This document shows, one piece after another, positions 34,684 through 42,766 of a stretch of 64,000 bases of DNA. Each line of letters begins with the position of its first letter. Position 1 is the first letter of the stretch. The DNA comes from Woeseia sp. (GTDB taxonomy: Bacteria > Pseudomonadota > Gammaproteobacteria > Steroidobacterales > Woeseiaceae): positions 2,339,305 through 2,403,304 of the forward strand of contig JAJFKW010000001.1 of assembly GCA_021773015.1 (NCBI GenBank), given 5' to 3'. Position numbers and translations under genes: made by a program. The notes below the pieces were generated by a model, which saw nothing but the letters and a program-made list of their open reading frames with translations, ran no database searches and was not told the origin of the DNA.

Positions 34684-35892
34684 TCATTGTTGCTGTAACC
34701 ACTGATGGATCGTCATGTTGAGAGCGCTTCCGGGTCCGACCAGATTGTCAATTTGACCCTCATTGGTAAACAGCACGTATCCGATATTATTCACCGGGTC
34801 TATCTCAGTCACGTGTGTCATCTGCGATCCGGCGCCAGTATGTCCGATCCAACCTGGGTTCACTGCTGCTTCTCGCCAGATCAAGCCGATATCGGAATTG
34901 TAAGCGAGCTGGTTGGTGGCCGGAGTTGTGGTGGCTAGCAGCTGCTGAACCGAATTTTGTTGAAGTATCTGATTACCATTCAACTGTCCGCCGTTGAGAA
35001 TTACTTGCATGAAATTTGCCCAATCTCCGGTGGAAGTGAACAAGCCGCTAATCGGATAAAACCAGTTCGACGTTTGAGTCGTAAGATTGTTGTTGCTGTC
35101 AAAAAGTGCAGCAACTTGAGTTTGATCGAGATCTGGAAAGTAGTGGCTGGTACCCGTCATGCCTAGCGGAGCGAATATATTCCGTTTGCAGTAATCAATG
35201 AAGTGTAGTCCTGAAAGTTCTTCCACCAAGTAGCTGAGCAGGACCATGCCAAGGTTAGAATTCCTATTGACGCTACCCGGTTCCCCAGGCAACCAAATCG
35301 AATCCATGTAGACCGCACTACCTGGCGTCAACACGTCTTCAATTAATGGATGCAATTGCAGGACCATGGAAGAGTCAAATACTAACAACAATTCGTCCGT
35401 AGCCTCTCCGGCAGCGGGGTTGGCTAGCCCAGCGGCATGTTGCATTAGCATCCGCGTCGTGATGACTTTATTGGGAAACGCGGGGTTACGTACAGGAAAT
35501 GACAAATAGATGCCGACGTCCTGATCGATATCCAGCAGACCCAACTCGACCTGCTGCATCAGCGCAACTGAGATTACCAATTTTGCAATTGATGAAGTTT
35601 TGTAAAGCGTTTGTTCGGTAGGTGCGCTGGTACCGGCGGCATCGAAGAAACCGGCGGAATGACTGTAAATTGTATCGCCGTTTTTGACCGCCAACATTGC
35701 CGCAGACGGAATGTTGTTATTGTTAGCCACAAATTCGTCCAATACTTGATTCATATCGATTGTGGTTGGCATGGGTGTTGGCGGTGCCACCACAGAATTG
35801 CCGCTCCCGCCGCCACAACTGATCAGCAGAAAAAACGATGCGAACAAGATTGAGCGAATCGAGTTAAGCCGCGACTCTTTAGTGCCGGCCAC
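34684..35892 (-). CDS. Serine hydrolase lipoprotein, beta-lactamase class C fold
   Basis: A protein of about 402 residues with a lipoprotein signal ending L-L-I-S-C, followed by Gly/Ser/Pro-rich linker and a class C beta-lactamase/D-aminopeptidase-type domain. The nucleophile motif S-x-x-K is 'TSSIAKLV'. The 'ITTRMLMQHAAGL' helix is typical. 'IGHTGAGSQ' matches the third (H/K-T-G) motif. The usual second motif Y-x-N reads N-S-N ('NRNSNLGMVLLSYLVEELSG'), so the general-base tyrosine appears replaced. It would be an outer-membrane-anchored esterase, peptidase or transesterase of unknown substrate. The start is GTG 35892, which gives a normal-length signal peptide behind AGAGAG. ATG 35928 is an alternative. 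It is convergent with the HD-protein gene. Confidence 0.83.
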   Translation of the reverse strand: MAGTKESRLNSIRSILFASFFLLISCGGGSGNSVVAPPTPMPTTIDMNQVLDEFVANNNNIPSAAMLAVKNGDTIYSHSAGFFDAAGTSAPTEQTLYKTSSIAKLVISVALMQQVELGLLDIDQDVGIYLSFPVRNPAFPNKVITTRMLMQHAAGLANPAAGEATDELLLVFDSSMVLQLHPLIEDVLTPGSAVYMDSIWLPGEPGSVNRNSNLGMVLLSYLVEELSGLHFIDYCKRNIFAPLGMTGTSHYFPDLDQTQVAALFDSNNNLTTQTSNWFYPISGLFTSTGDWANFMQVILNGGQLNGNQILQQNSVQQLLATTTPATNQLAYNSDIGLIWREAAVNPGWIGHTGAGSQMTHVTEIDPVNNIGYVLFTNEGQIDNLVGPGSALNMTIHQWLQQQ

Positions 35893-36397
35893 GATAACTG
35901 CTCTCTGTCGCAAGAATTCTGCCGCCATTGTCAGTAATGCACACTTCCATTCCCGCCATGTACCTGAGAAAAATCTCCAAAGCACCGAATTATTCGGTGC
36001 CGCGAGCTTTGTCTTATCGAGCGTTATGGTGTCGACGCCGATGACAGTGAATACAACACTAGTTCCGCGAAGCGGCCTGTGAGCAACCCGCTGTGCATCG
36101 AAATTCCCGTGAACCAACTAGTCAAGTAGAGCCGTTTCCACACCACTCAAAGCAGGCCTGATCGACTCCTGGATGCGGCGATCGGATGGCCCTGGTAACC
36201 TTCGATCCGCATCGTGGCAATCCATTCCTTTGCCGCGGCGCCCTGATCGATAGATCCTGCGACGAAGTATCGCACAAATAAACGGACATTGGTCGCCCAC
36301 ACCGTTAGCGGGTCATGCAACAGCGCTACCCAATATGATGGGAAATACGGGTTTATCCCGCGAGTCCGTGGCAGTTACTGCCGGTATCTATTTTGGC
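35893..36397. other. Poorly explained gap with an open leftward frame
   Basis: No gene is clear. On the minus strand a 75-codon frame is open from a CTG at 36374 to TGA at 36147 and reads as protein-like ('INPYFPSYWVALLHDPLTVW', 'VRLFVRYFVAGSIDQGAAAK'). It has only an internal ATG and no ribosome binding site, so it may be the remnant of a lost gene. The part at 35929-36117 continues the serine-hydrolase frame upstream but has no recognisable content. Confidence 0.35.
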
Positions 36398-36934
36398 TTA
36401 CTCTACCAAACTTTTACGCACAGCCTTCAGCCATTCGAGGCGCGCTTGTGTCAATCTTGTCGCGCCCATTGCACCGTAGTAGTCGTAACGATCATCGCCA
36501 ATCTCCGACTCGGCCAGACGCACCTGCGTCTTCTTGAGATATGCCTGCATCAGCTCAATGGTTTTGTCGAGGTATGCAAGCTGATCTTTAGCGTTCAATG
36601 TTTCCAGAAAAAACATTCGCGATCGTAGCGGGTCGGTGACTGAACTCAGCAACTTTGGCGTAGCACCGGCTTTAATCCAATTTCGAAGCGCTGCCTTGCC
36701 TTTTCTGTTGAGTCGAAGAAGTCGGCGTCCTCGGCCATCTTCTGGGTCATCAACTGCCGCGATTAAGCCGTCTACCTCTAATCTGGCAAGCAACGGGTAA
36801 ACCGAGCCCGCCGATGCCTGCCAGTGGGCGGAAGGAGACTTTTTGAGCTCGCTGCGTACAATGTAAACGGTACAGGGACCGGAATTGGCCACAATACCGA
36901 TACAGATACCCTCAAGTTCGCTGAGTTGTCGCAC
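36398..36934 (-). CDS. PadR-family transcriptional regulator
   Basis: A 178-residue DNA-binding protein. The N-terminal winged helix-turn-helix reads 'LSELEGICIGIVANSGPCTVYIVRSELKKSPSAHWQASAGSVYPLLARLEVDGLIAA', with the S-x-G-S-x-Y-P-L-L-x-R-L-E core that marks PadR, then 'GRRLLRLNRKGKAALRNWI' for the wing and a helical C-terminal dimerisation part. PadR proteins mostly repress detoxification or stress genes and respond to small aromatic ligands. The start is GTG 36934 behind AAAGG. It follows the retropepsin-PDZ gene by 12 bases on the same strand, so the two are likely one transcript. Confidence 0.88.
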   Translation of the reverse strand: MRQLSELEGICIGIVANSGPCTVYIVRSELKKSPSAHWQASAGSVYPLLARLEVDGLIAAVDDPEDGRGRRLLRLNRKGKAALRNWIKAGATPKLLSSVTDPLRSRMFFLETLNAKDQLAYLDKTIELMQAYLKKTQVRLAESEIGDDRYDYYGAMGATRLTQARLEWLKAVRKSLVE

Positions 36935-36946
36935 GTTACCGGGCCT

Positions 36947-38119
36947 TTATTGAATGTTTACTATCATGGTTTCGCCGTCTCTTTCCACGTCGAGTTTCAA
37001 CGCTGTAGAGCCGCGGAACAACGTTCCAAGTTCTTGCATATCATATTGTTCAAGGAGCTTGTCGTTAAGCGCAATGAGCACGTCACCCGATTGCAACCCG
37101 GCCTTCTCGGCGATGGACCCCGGAACCACGGACGCGAGTGTCATAGGCCCTCCTCCGGACATGCCTTGAAACATCATTCCCACCTGTCGTGGGGCGTTAC
37201 CGGTCGCCACCCTTTTCTTCACCGCAGTTTTTTGAAATTTGATCAGTTCATTTCTCTGATCGATTGTCATGATGAAGTCACTTAACACCTGTCCGCCAAT
37301 GTTTCCAGCGCCGGGCGAGGGATCCATGAATGCTATGTTTGGATTATTATAGGTCTCCCCTGCGAATGTCACGGCTCCATCTAGCTTGGCGAATTCAATC
37401 TGACGAGGACCGCCAACGAGATTTGCATACCCGGTCGACTTCGGCGACTCCGCGAGCGGCAGCGAGTCTTTCAGCTCCGCAGGTAGCATAAAGCCGCCCA
37501 TCGATCCCGTATCGATATGCGACGGTACAATGTTGCCGGCGACGTCAATGTCGATACTTAGGTGCGCGGATACACTTTTATACGTCTGAACGGCGGCGTC
37601 GTCCGCCGACAAAGCACCGGTCGACACAATTATCTTGCCACCGGCTAAATCGTAGGACAATAAGTAGTCATCGAACAGCCTCAGGCTAAGTACGCCCTGC
37701 ATCTGGCCGCGACTAAAAGTATGCAAATCCATCGTCACAAATTCGGCGTCTTTAACTATTGCGTCGCCGATATGTGCCAACGGAATTCGCACTATGTTGC
37801 CAGGAATTTGCTTCCCTCCCGGCGCACCGATTTCTGTTTCTCCAACAATTTCGTAGCCGTTGTCCTCCGCAATTTTTCTGTCGATAACGTTGACGCTCGC
37901 TCCAGTATCGACAATGAACGCGTTGCTCTTGCCGTCACCCAAGTCGACCAGGACTTTTGGATGTACGCCCTTATTTTGCAAGTGCAATTCGATCGATTCG
38001 CCATCGAAGTGGAACTCCCCGGCTGCCGCATCGAAATCTTCCCCAATAGCCGATCCCGCTAACCCAGCTGCTAGCACACTGGCTGCAAAAAACATCATTT
38101 TTGGCTTGATTATCACCAT
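36947..38119 (-). CDS. Exported retropepsin-like aspartyl protease with PDZ domain
   Basis: A protein of about 390 residues with a signal peptide ('MMFFAASVLAAGLAGSAIGEDF'). Two retroviral-type aspartyl-protease units follow: 'SNAFIVDTGASVNVIDRKIAEDNGYEI' and, later, 'PSHIDTGSMGGFMLPAEL', each with a D-T-G motif, so one chain could form the pseudo-dimeric active site. The C-terminal 90 residues are a PDZ domain ('MTLASVVPGSIAEKAGLQSGDVLIALNDKLL') that usually binds exposed C-termini. It should act in the periplasm on unknown substrates. The start is ambiguous among ATG 38128, 38119 and 38098; 38119 has GGGGA just upstream. It precedes a PadR regulator gene on the same transcript. Confidence 0.85.
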   Translation of the reverse strand: MVIIKPKMMFFAASVLAAGLAGSAIGEDFDAAAGEFHFDGESIELHLQNKGVHPKVLVDLGDGKSNAFIVDTGASVNVIDRKIAEDNGYEIVGETEIGAPGGKQIPGNIVRIPLAHIGDAIVKDAEFVTMDLHTFSRGQMQGVLSLRLFDDYLLSYDLAGGKIIVSTGALSADDAAVQTYKSVSAHLSIDIDVAGNIVPSHIDTGSMGGFMLPAELKDSLPLAESPKSTGYANLVGGPRQIEFAKLDGAVTFAGETYNNPNIAFMDPSPGAGNIGGQVLSDFIMTIDQRNELIKFQKTAVKKRVATGNAPRQVGMMFQGMSGGGPMTLASVVPGSIAEKAGLQSGDVLIALNDKLLEQYDMQELGTLFRGSTALKLDVERDGETMIVNIQ

Positions 38120-38230
38120 AGTCCCCATTTTAGTCCGATTCGTACTAATGTGATGCGCGAGCGTCATAAAGAGTCGCATCAGACAAATAGTCCGATACCT
38201 TTGCCGGCAATATGCAATAGACTGGGACTG

Positions 38231-39370
38231 ATGAATACGAAACCCGCGACGTCACTAGCGCAGACAATAGTCGGCGTACTTGCCATTCTAGTTCTCTCAA
38301 GCTGCAACAATGCTGCACCCGTTGTTGGCGACACAACGCCGATTGTCATCATTACCGACATGGAACCCGACGATCGTATTGCTTTACACCTGCTCATTTC
38401 ACTGTTTCCAGAGCGCGTCAATCTGATCGGTACGACGGTGATGCATTCCTATCGAAAAATGGTGCTGGCCGAGCGTTTATTGCAACAGCTGAATATGGCA
38501 CATATTCCTGTGAGTCAAGGGAGTGGTGGCACTGCCAACGACTACCCGGATGTCGTATCTTCTAGAGCGGGCCGTGAATACGATCTCGAAGGGGCGGGCA
38601 TTCTCGACCGCTCTACGCTGCGGAATATTGCTAAGCAGGCGAGAACCAGCAAAAACTTTCAAACCGAATTGCGACGGATTCTAAACTCTAACCAGTCGGT
38701 GGAGATCATTTTGCTTGCTCCACCAACGGATTTAACGGCATTACTGGAGGAGTCTCCGGAACTGGCAACGCATATATCGCGTGTCCATGTTATGGGCGGG
38801 TGGACTGAAGTTAAGCAATCAACCGGTGCTGAACTGCGAACGACCTATAACTGGAACATGGATCCAATCGCATCAAAGCAGTTGCTAATGTTTGACGCAC
38901 TTCCAATCACTATATATTCCTCTCATGTTCTGCACGTGTCTTTCCCAACAAGAAGTATCCAACGGGCCAATTACCCGAAGCTCATCGAACAGCTTGAATC
39001 GTCTTCCAAACGACTACCCAGCATCGCCGAGTTTTTCATAGCTGGCAGCAGTTGGGACAATCATTTGATGGATAGGATTCCAGCACTTGAAAAGGCAATT
39101 GGCAGAGAAAATGCCGGCAGGCAGTTTGGTCCGGCGGATCCCGCGGTCGTTGTCGGCGCATTCGCGCCGGAAGCCATTAAGAAGAGGACTTTGGTCAAAG
39201 TGCGACTGGATGAAAAAGACCTTGATCCGAACAGCGGTTTTCGAGTTTATGTCGAACCCTCGGCCGATTCGAAAATAGAGTTAGTGGATAGCTTCGATGA
39301 AATTTTGTTTGAGAGAGTGTTTGTCGACGCATTCGAATCGTTATCGCTGAATCCAGCCGCAGCTAACTAA
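38231..39370 (+). CDS. Nucleoside hydrolase-like lipoprotein
   Basis: A 379-residue protein with a lipoprotein signal ('VGVLAILVLSSC') and an inosine/uridine nucleoside hydrolase-like fold. The calcium-site motif near the start of the fold, normally D-x-D-P-G-x-D-D, reads 'ITDMEPDDRIALHLLI', a shortened form. 'VEIILLAPPTDLTALLEESPELATHISRVHVMGG' and 'TTYNWNMDPIASKQLL' match the later conserved segments, including the N-x-D element. 'GPADPAVVVGAF' matches the end of the active site. If active it would split N-ribosyl bonds at the cell envelope, but the altered motif makes the reaction uncertain. The ATG at 38231 was chosen since it gives a normal signal peptide. It is divergent from the aspartyl protease and convergent with the beta-propeller gene. 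Confidence 0.8.
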   Translation: MNTKPATSLAQTIVGVLAILVLSSCNNAAPVVGDTTPIVIITDMEPDDRIALHLLISLFPERVNLIGTTVMHSYRKMVLAERLLQQLNMAHIPVSQGSGGTANDYPDVVSSRAGREYDLEGAGILDRSTLRNIAKQARTSKNFQTELRRILNSNQSVEIILLAPPTDLTALLEESPELATHISRVHVMGGWTEVKQSTGAELRTTYNWNMDPIASKQLLMFDALPITIYSSHVLHVSFPTRSIQRANYPKLIEQLESSSKRLPSIAEFFIAGSSWDNHLMDRIPALEKAIGRENAGRQFGPADPAVVVGAFAPEAIKKRTLVKVRLDEKDLDPNSGFRVYVEPSADSKIELVDSFDEILFERVFVDAFESLSLNPAAAN

Positions 39371-39447
39371 GTTTTCTAGCAGCCCCGAAATGCAGAATCA
39401 AGATGACTTGCAAAACTCTATCTGCCCTCGCAAACGTCGATGCCCAC

Positions 39448-40359
39448 TTAATGTGAGGTTGGTGACTTCGCAGCGGAGAACCCAACGACCATGTTCTCGC
39501 CGCTTGGCACAATAAGCAGGCCCTTCTCGGCAACAAAATCAACATCAGCAGAAAATGTGTCCCGACGTAAAATGCTAGATAATGTGCCACTTGACGACCT
39601 GTGCATGATTGGTTTTGCTCCGATTTGAGTGATGAAATACCCGCCAGCGCCATCCGGCTCAATTGACTCTAGGTCTTCGAGACGCTCATCTGTACCTGGG
39701 TTAGTGATCTCGCCGGTCGCAACGTCTATTCTTCGCAAGTAGAAACCTGCAACAAATAAGTACTTACCATCCGCATGTAGACCGTTCGCGAATTTTAGTT
39801 CGTCCGACTGTATCCATTGAGTTAGGGCGCCATCTTTAAGCCGATAGATAGAATTTCTGGCAGAGCCGGAAATGTACACAGCGCCGCCTGGACCCAACGC
39901 TATATCATTGAGACCTGGATTATCATCCGGCGATTCGTAGAGCGCGCGAATAGTTTGGGTTGGTATATCGACTACGACAAGGCGATTGAAATCGACAACA
40001 TAGAGAGTATCAGCGTCGATCGCCATTCCGGTTGGTGCATTAAGTCCACTTAGCCACTTTTGTTCCAGCACAACGCCACGAATACTGATGGACGACAAGA
40101 ACCCAACGCCGTTCTCTTCGTAGCCGTTAACGTTTGATACGTAAATTACGTCCCGTCGCGGATCGTAAATCGCGCTCTCTGGAGAGGTGAAACCACCTAC
40201 CTGCCACTCCTGGGCCAGCAGCCACGGCGGCGCCACATCCGCTCGAGACTGTGCAAATCCACCGCTTGCCACGATGCTAAACAGTAGCAAAGTAAATCTA
40301 CTTGTGCAGCGTTGCGAACTACGACGATGCCGACTAAGAAAATGAAAGAACGATGACAA
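39448..40359 (-). CDS. Exported SMP-30/gluconolactonase-like beta-propeller protein
   Basis: A 303-residue protein with a signal peptide ('FTLLLFSIVASGGFAQ') and repeated propeller blades: 'PESAIYDPRRDVIYVSNVNGYEENG', 'LNAPTGMAIDADTLYVVDFNRLVVVD', 'GLNDIALGPGGAVYISGSARNSIYRL', 'FANGLHADGKYLFVAGF', 'LESIEPDGAGGYFITQIG'. The repeated x-G-x-A/D-x-x-G-x-x-Y/F-V pattern is that of the SMP-30/NHL group. It may be a lactonase or a ligand-binding propeller; metal ligands could not be assigned with confidence. The start is TTG 40359, 4 bases after the zinc-ribbon gene's stop and behind AGGGAAA, so it is translated in tandem with that gene. Confidence 0.78.
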   Translation of the reverse strand: MSSFFHFLSRHRRSSQRCTSRFTLLLFSIVASGGFAQSRADVAPPWLLAQEWQVGGFTSPESAIYDPRRDVIYVSNVNGYEENGVGFLSSISIRGVVLEQKWLSGLNAPTGMAIDADTLYVVDFNRLVVVDIPTQTIRALYESPDDNPGLNDIALGPGGAVYISGSARNSIYRLKDGALTQWIQSDELKFANGLHADGKYLFVAGFYLRRIDVATGEITNPGTDERLEDLESIEPDGAGGYFITQIGAKPIMHRSSSGTLSSILRRDTFSADVDFVAEKGLLIVPSGENMVVGFSAAKSPTSH

Positions 40360-40363
40360 TGGA

Positions 40364-40738
40364 CTAATTTCCCTGATCCTTTGAAAGATGCTTCAATACT
40401 TTCGCGATCGTATCTTGAGTAAGGTCCGCGAATTCGCCCGCGTCGAAAAACGAACCCTTACAAGAAGTGCACTCTTCATAGTTGATGTGCGTACGTTGCG
40501 GATCTACCTTACGCATCATACCGCCGTCGCACCTTGGACAACGATACCAGTCAATCTCATTCGTCAGCCTTCCCTTCAGCGGGTCGCCGGTATCTATGGT
40601 CGTTGCCGCGTCCTTGTCGCGAAGCCACTCGATTTCGCCGACATCGAACCAAATTCCTTTGCAGTTTCTGCAACGATCGACTTCAACGCCTCCGTACTCG
40701 ATAGCTTCCATGTCGTTTTGGCATTTTGGGCAATTCAC
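40364..40738 (-). CDS. Double zf-TFIIB-type zinc-ribbon protein
   Basis: A 124-residue small protein with two zinc ribbons. The first is 'CPKCQNDMEAIEYGGVEVDRCRNCKGIWFDVGEIEWL', with C-x2-C and C-x2-C pairs. The second is 'CPRCDGGMMRKVDPQRTHINYEECTSCKGSFFDAGEFADL', built the same way. The CxxCxGxxFDxGE ending is the mark of the zf-TFIIB family, whose bacterial members are widespread and uncharacterised. No signal peptide is present, so it is cytoplasmic. It is the first gene of a pair with the exported propeller protein, which is an unexpected partner. Confidence 0.86.
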   Translation of the reverse strand: MNCPKCQNDMEAIEYGGVEVDRCRNCKGIWFDVGEIEWLRDKDAATTIDTGDPLKGRLTNEIDWYRCPRCDGGMMRKVDPQRTHINYEECTSCKGSFFDAGEFADLTQDTIAKVLKHLSKDQGN

Positions 40739-40914
40739 CTCAGATAACTCCTATTTGCCTATGCCACGTTCATGAACCGAATATTGTCGGCGCTCGACTC
40801 GACGTAAACGATTCCGCTTGAGCAAAACCATGAATGCGCCAAGGATGGTTGATAACATGTGCCGAGAGAATTGATCATACATATATAGACTAAATAGGGT
40901 GCGAAATAACAACA

Positions 40915-42621
40915 ATGAATAAGAACCAGCTCAAGCGCACATTAATTATCGTTCTGGCCACGGTGCTAGCGGCATGCAACAAACCTCAAATTCGGGGTGC
41001 TGACACAGTGATTTTTGGCGGTGCCGTTTACACCGCCGACGAAGAACGCTCATGGGTAGAGGCCGTGGCCGTCATAGACGGCGAAATAGTTTTTGTTGGT
41101 TCCAATAGCGATATCGAGGCATTTATCGGAAGCAATACTGATGTCGTCGATCTCAACGGCAAAATGCTAATGCCAGGTTTCCATGACGCACATGCGCACG
41201 TCCAATATGGTGGATCTCAAGCATGGGGCTGTAGTCTGCAAGATGAAATGGATGCTGCTCAGATTCGCCGCATTCTCGCAGAATGCGTGGGCACACGAGA
41301 ATACGGTCCCGACGACTGGGTAGTGGGCGGCAGCTGGCCGCTAGCGGCATTTCCGGATGGCAATCCTTCTTCCGCAATTCTGGATGAGATGCTGGGTGGA
41401 CGACCCGGGTATTTCGTTGACTCCTTCGGCCACAGTGCTTGGGTAAGTTCACGCGCGCTGGAGCTTGCGGGGATCGACTCGGCCACACCGAATCCGCCCC
41501 AAGGGGTCATCGTTCGCGACCCAGAGTCAGGAGAGGCAACCGGCACCTTACGAGACGGTGCGATGGCGCTGATTGAAAAGGTATTGCCGGAAGTCGCAGA
41601 GGAACAGCGCTACGCAGGATTGCTGACCGGCCTTAAGCAAGCAAACGCATTTGGCATTACAGCGTACATCGAGCCCGGAGTAAGTGAACGTAACGCTTCG
41701 CTGTATAAAACCGCGGACAGTCGCGGCGAATTAACCGCTCGGGTTCTTGCCTCACTATCTCCTATCGACGAGCTGGCAGACAAGTTTGGGCCAGAGATTT
41801 TCGATCTGGCGGCAAAACGCGAACAATTCAGAGGAACGAATTTCGACGTTGACTCTGTCAAGGTCTACATTGACGGCGTCATCGAGACCCGAACATCGAC
41901 CATGCTTGAACCATATCTCGACGGCAGTAACTTTCCGCCATTTTATGAATCGGATGAGTTAAACGTACTTTATGAAACGCTCGACAAAATGGGCATACAA
42001 ATTCACACCCATGCAATTGGCGATGGCGCGATACGCAATGCGCTCGATGCATACGAGCATGCGTTGATCACGAACGGACCGAACGACAATCGTCATCAAA
42101 TCGTGCACCTGCAGCTGATCGATGAAGATGACATTCCGCGGTTTGCCGAATTAAATGTTGCCGCAAATTTTCAATGTATGTGGTGTTATCCAGACGTGTA
42201 CATTGATCTCGCGATAGATATTGTCGGTGCAGAGCGGGTGCAAAAGTTTTATCCCGTACGGAGCGCCAAAAAGGCCGGCGCAACGCTCGTCGGCGGCAGC
42301 GACTGGGATGTTTCTTCGTTGAATCCACTAGATGCCATCGAAACGGCTGTACGGCGACAAAATCCGCACGAAGAGTCCGGCCCGGTACTCGGCGAAAATC
42401 AGGAAATCGATCTGACGACGGCACTGGATATGTATACGCGAAACGCAGCCTACATTATGCGCCTGGAGGATAAGACTGGTTCTATAGAAGTCGGAAAACG
42501 CGCGGATTTGATCGTGCTCGACAGGAATTTGTTTGATATTCCGGTCACGGAGATCAACGAGGCACAGGTTCTGCTGACAATGTTGGATGGCAAAACCGTG
42601 TACGCGGCGAACGACAATTGA
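40915..42621 (+). CDS. Amidohydrolase lipoprotein (YtcJ-like)
   Basis: A 568-residue metal-dependent amidohydrolase (amidohydrolase_3 group). Residues 1-21 form a lipoprotein signal ending LAAC, so it is membrane-anchored. 'ADTVIFGGAVYTADEERSWVEAVAVIDGEIVFVGS' is the usual N-terminal beta-sandwich, followed by the metal motif 'MPGFHDAHAHVQYGGSQAWGCSL'. 'VDSFGHSAWVSSRALELAGI', 'DSVKVYIDGVIETRTSTMLEPY', 'QIHTHAIGDGAIRNALDAYEHA', 'HQIVHLQLIDEDDIPRFAELNVAANFQCMW' and 'GGSDWDVSSLNPLDAIETAVRR' give the later metal and catalytic residues. Family members hydrolyse various amides and cyclic amides; the substrate here is not known. It is monocistronic, between a divergent zinc-ribbon gene and the convergent nitrilase. 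Confidence 0.9.
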   Translation: MNKNQLKRTLIIVLATVLAACNKPQIRGADTVIFGGAVYTADEERSWVEAVAVIDGEIVFVGSNSDIEAFIGSNTDVVDLNGKMLMPGFHDAHAHVQYGGSQAWGCSLQDEMDAAQIRRILAECVGTREYGPDDWVVGGSWPLAAFPDGNPSSAILDEMLGGRPGYFVDSFGHSAWVSSRALELAGIDSATPNPPQGVIVRDPESGEATGTLRDGAMALIEKVLPEVAEEQRYAGLLTGLKQANAFGITAYIEPGVSERNASLYKTADSRGELTARVLASLSPIDELADKFGPEIFDLAAKREQFRGTNFDVDSVKVYIDGVIETRTSTMLEPYLDGSNFPPFYESDELNVLYETLDKMGIQIHTHAIGDGAIRNALDAYEHALITNGPNDNRHQIVHLQLIDEDDIPRFAELNVAANFQCMWCYPDVYIDLAIDIVGAERVQKFYPVRSAKKAGATLVGGSDWDVSSLNPLDAIETAVRRQNPHEESGPVLGENQEIDLTTALDMYTRNAAYIMRLEDKTGSIEVGKRADLIVLDRNLFDIPVTEINEAQVLLTMLDGKTVYAANDN

Positions 42622-42766
42622 TTCGAACCGAGATGTGACTCGTTAAGGTAAGTTTTAACAATAACTTTTGCTCAATGGCTACCTAGAGAAACCTGAAGAG
42701 TCAACAGGACATCAGTCATAACCGATGATCGATGTGACGCAAATTTTCCGGAATTAGATGCGTAAA

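Noticed and set aside
36118-36300. A 60-codon leftward frame in the gap before the serine hydrolase
   Set aside because: Composition is low in hydrophobic structure, and a different frame over the same bases reads more like protein. Neither has a usable start.
42618-42632. GATTCGAACC at the end of the amidohydrolase gene, the reverse complement of a tRNA T-loop
   Set aside because: The bases on both sides cannot form a T-stem or an acceptor stem, so it is chance.
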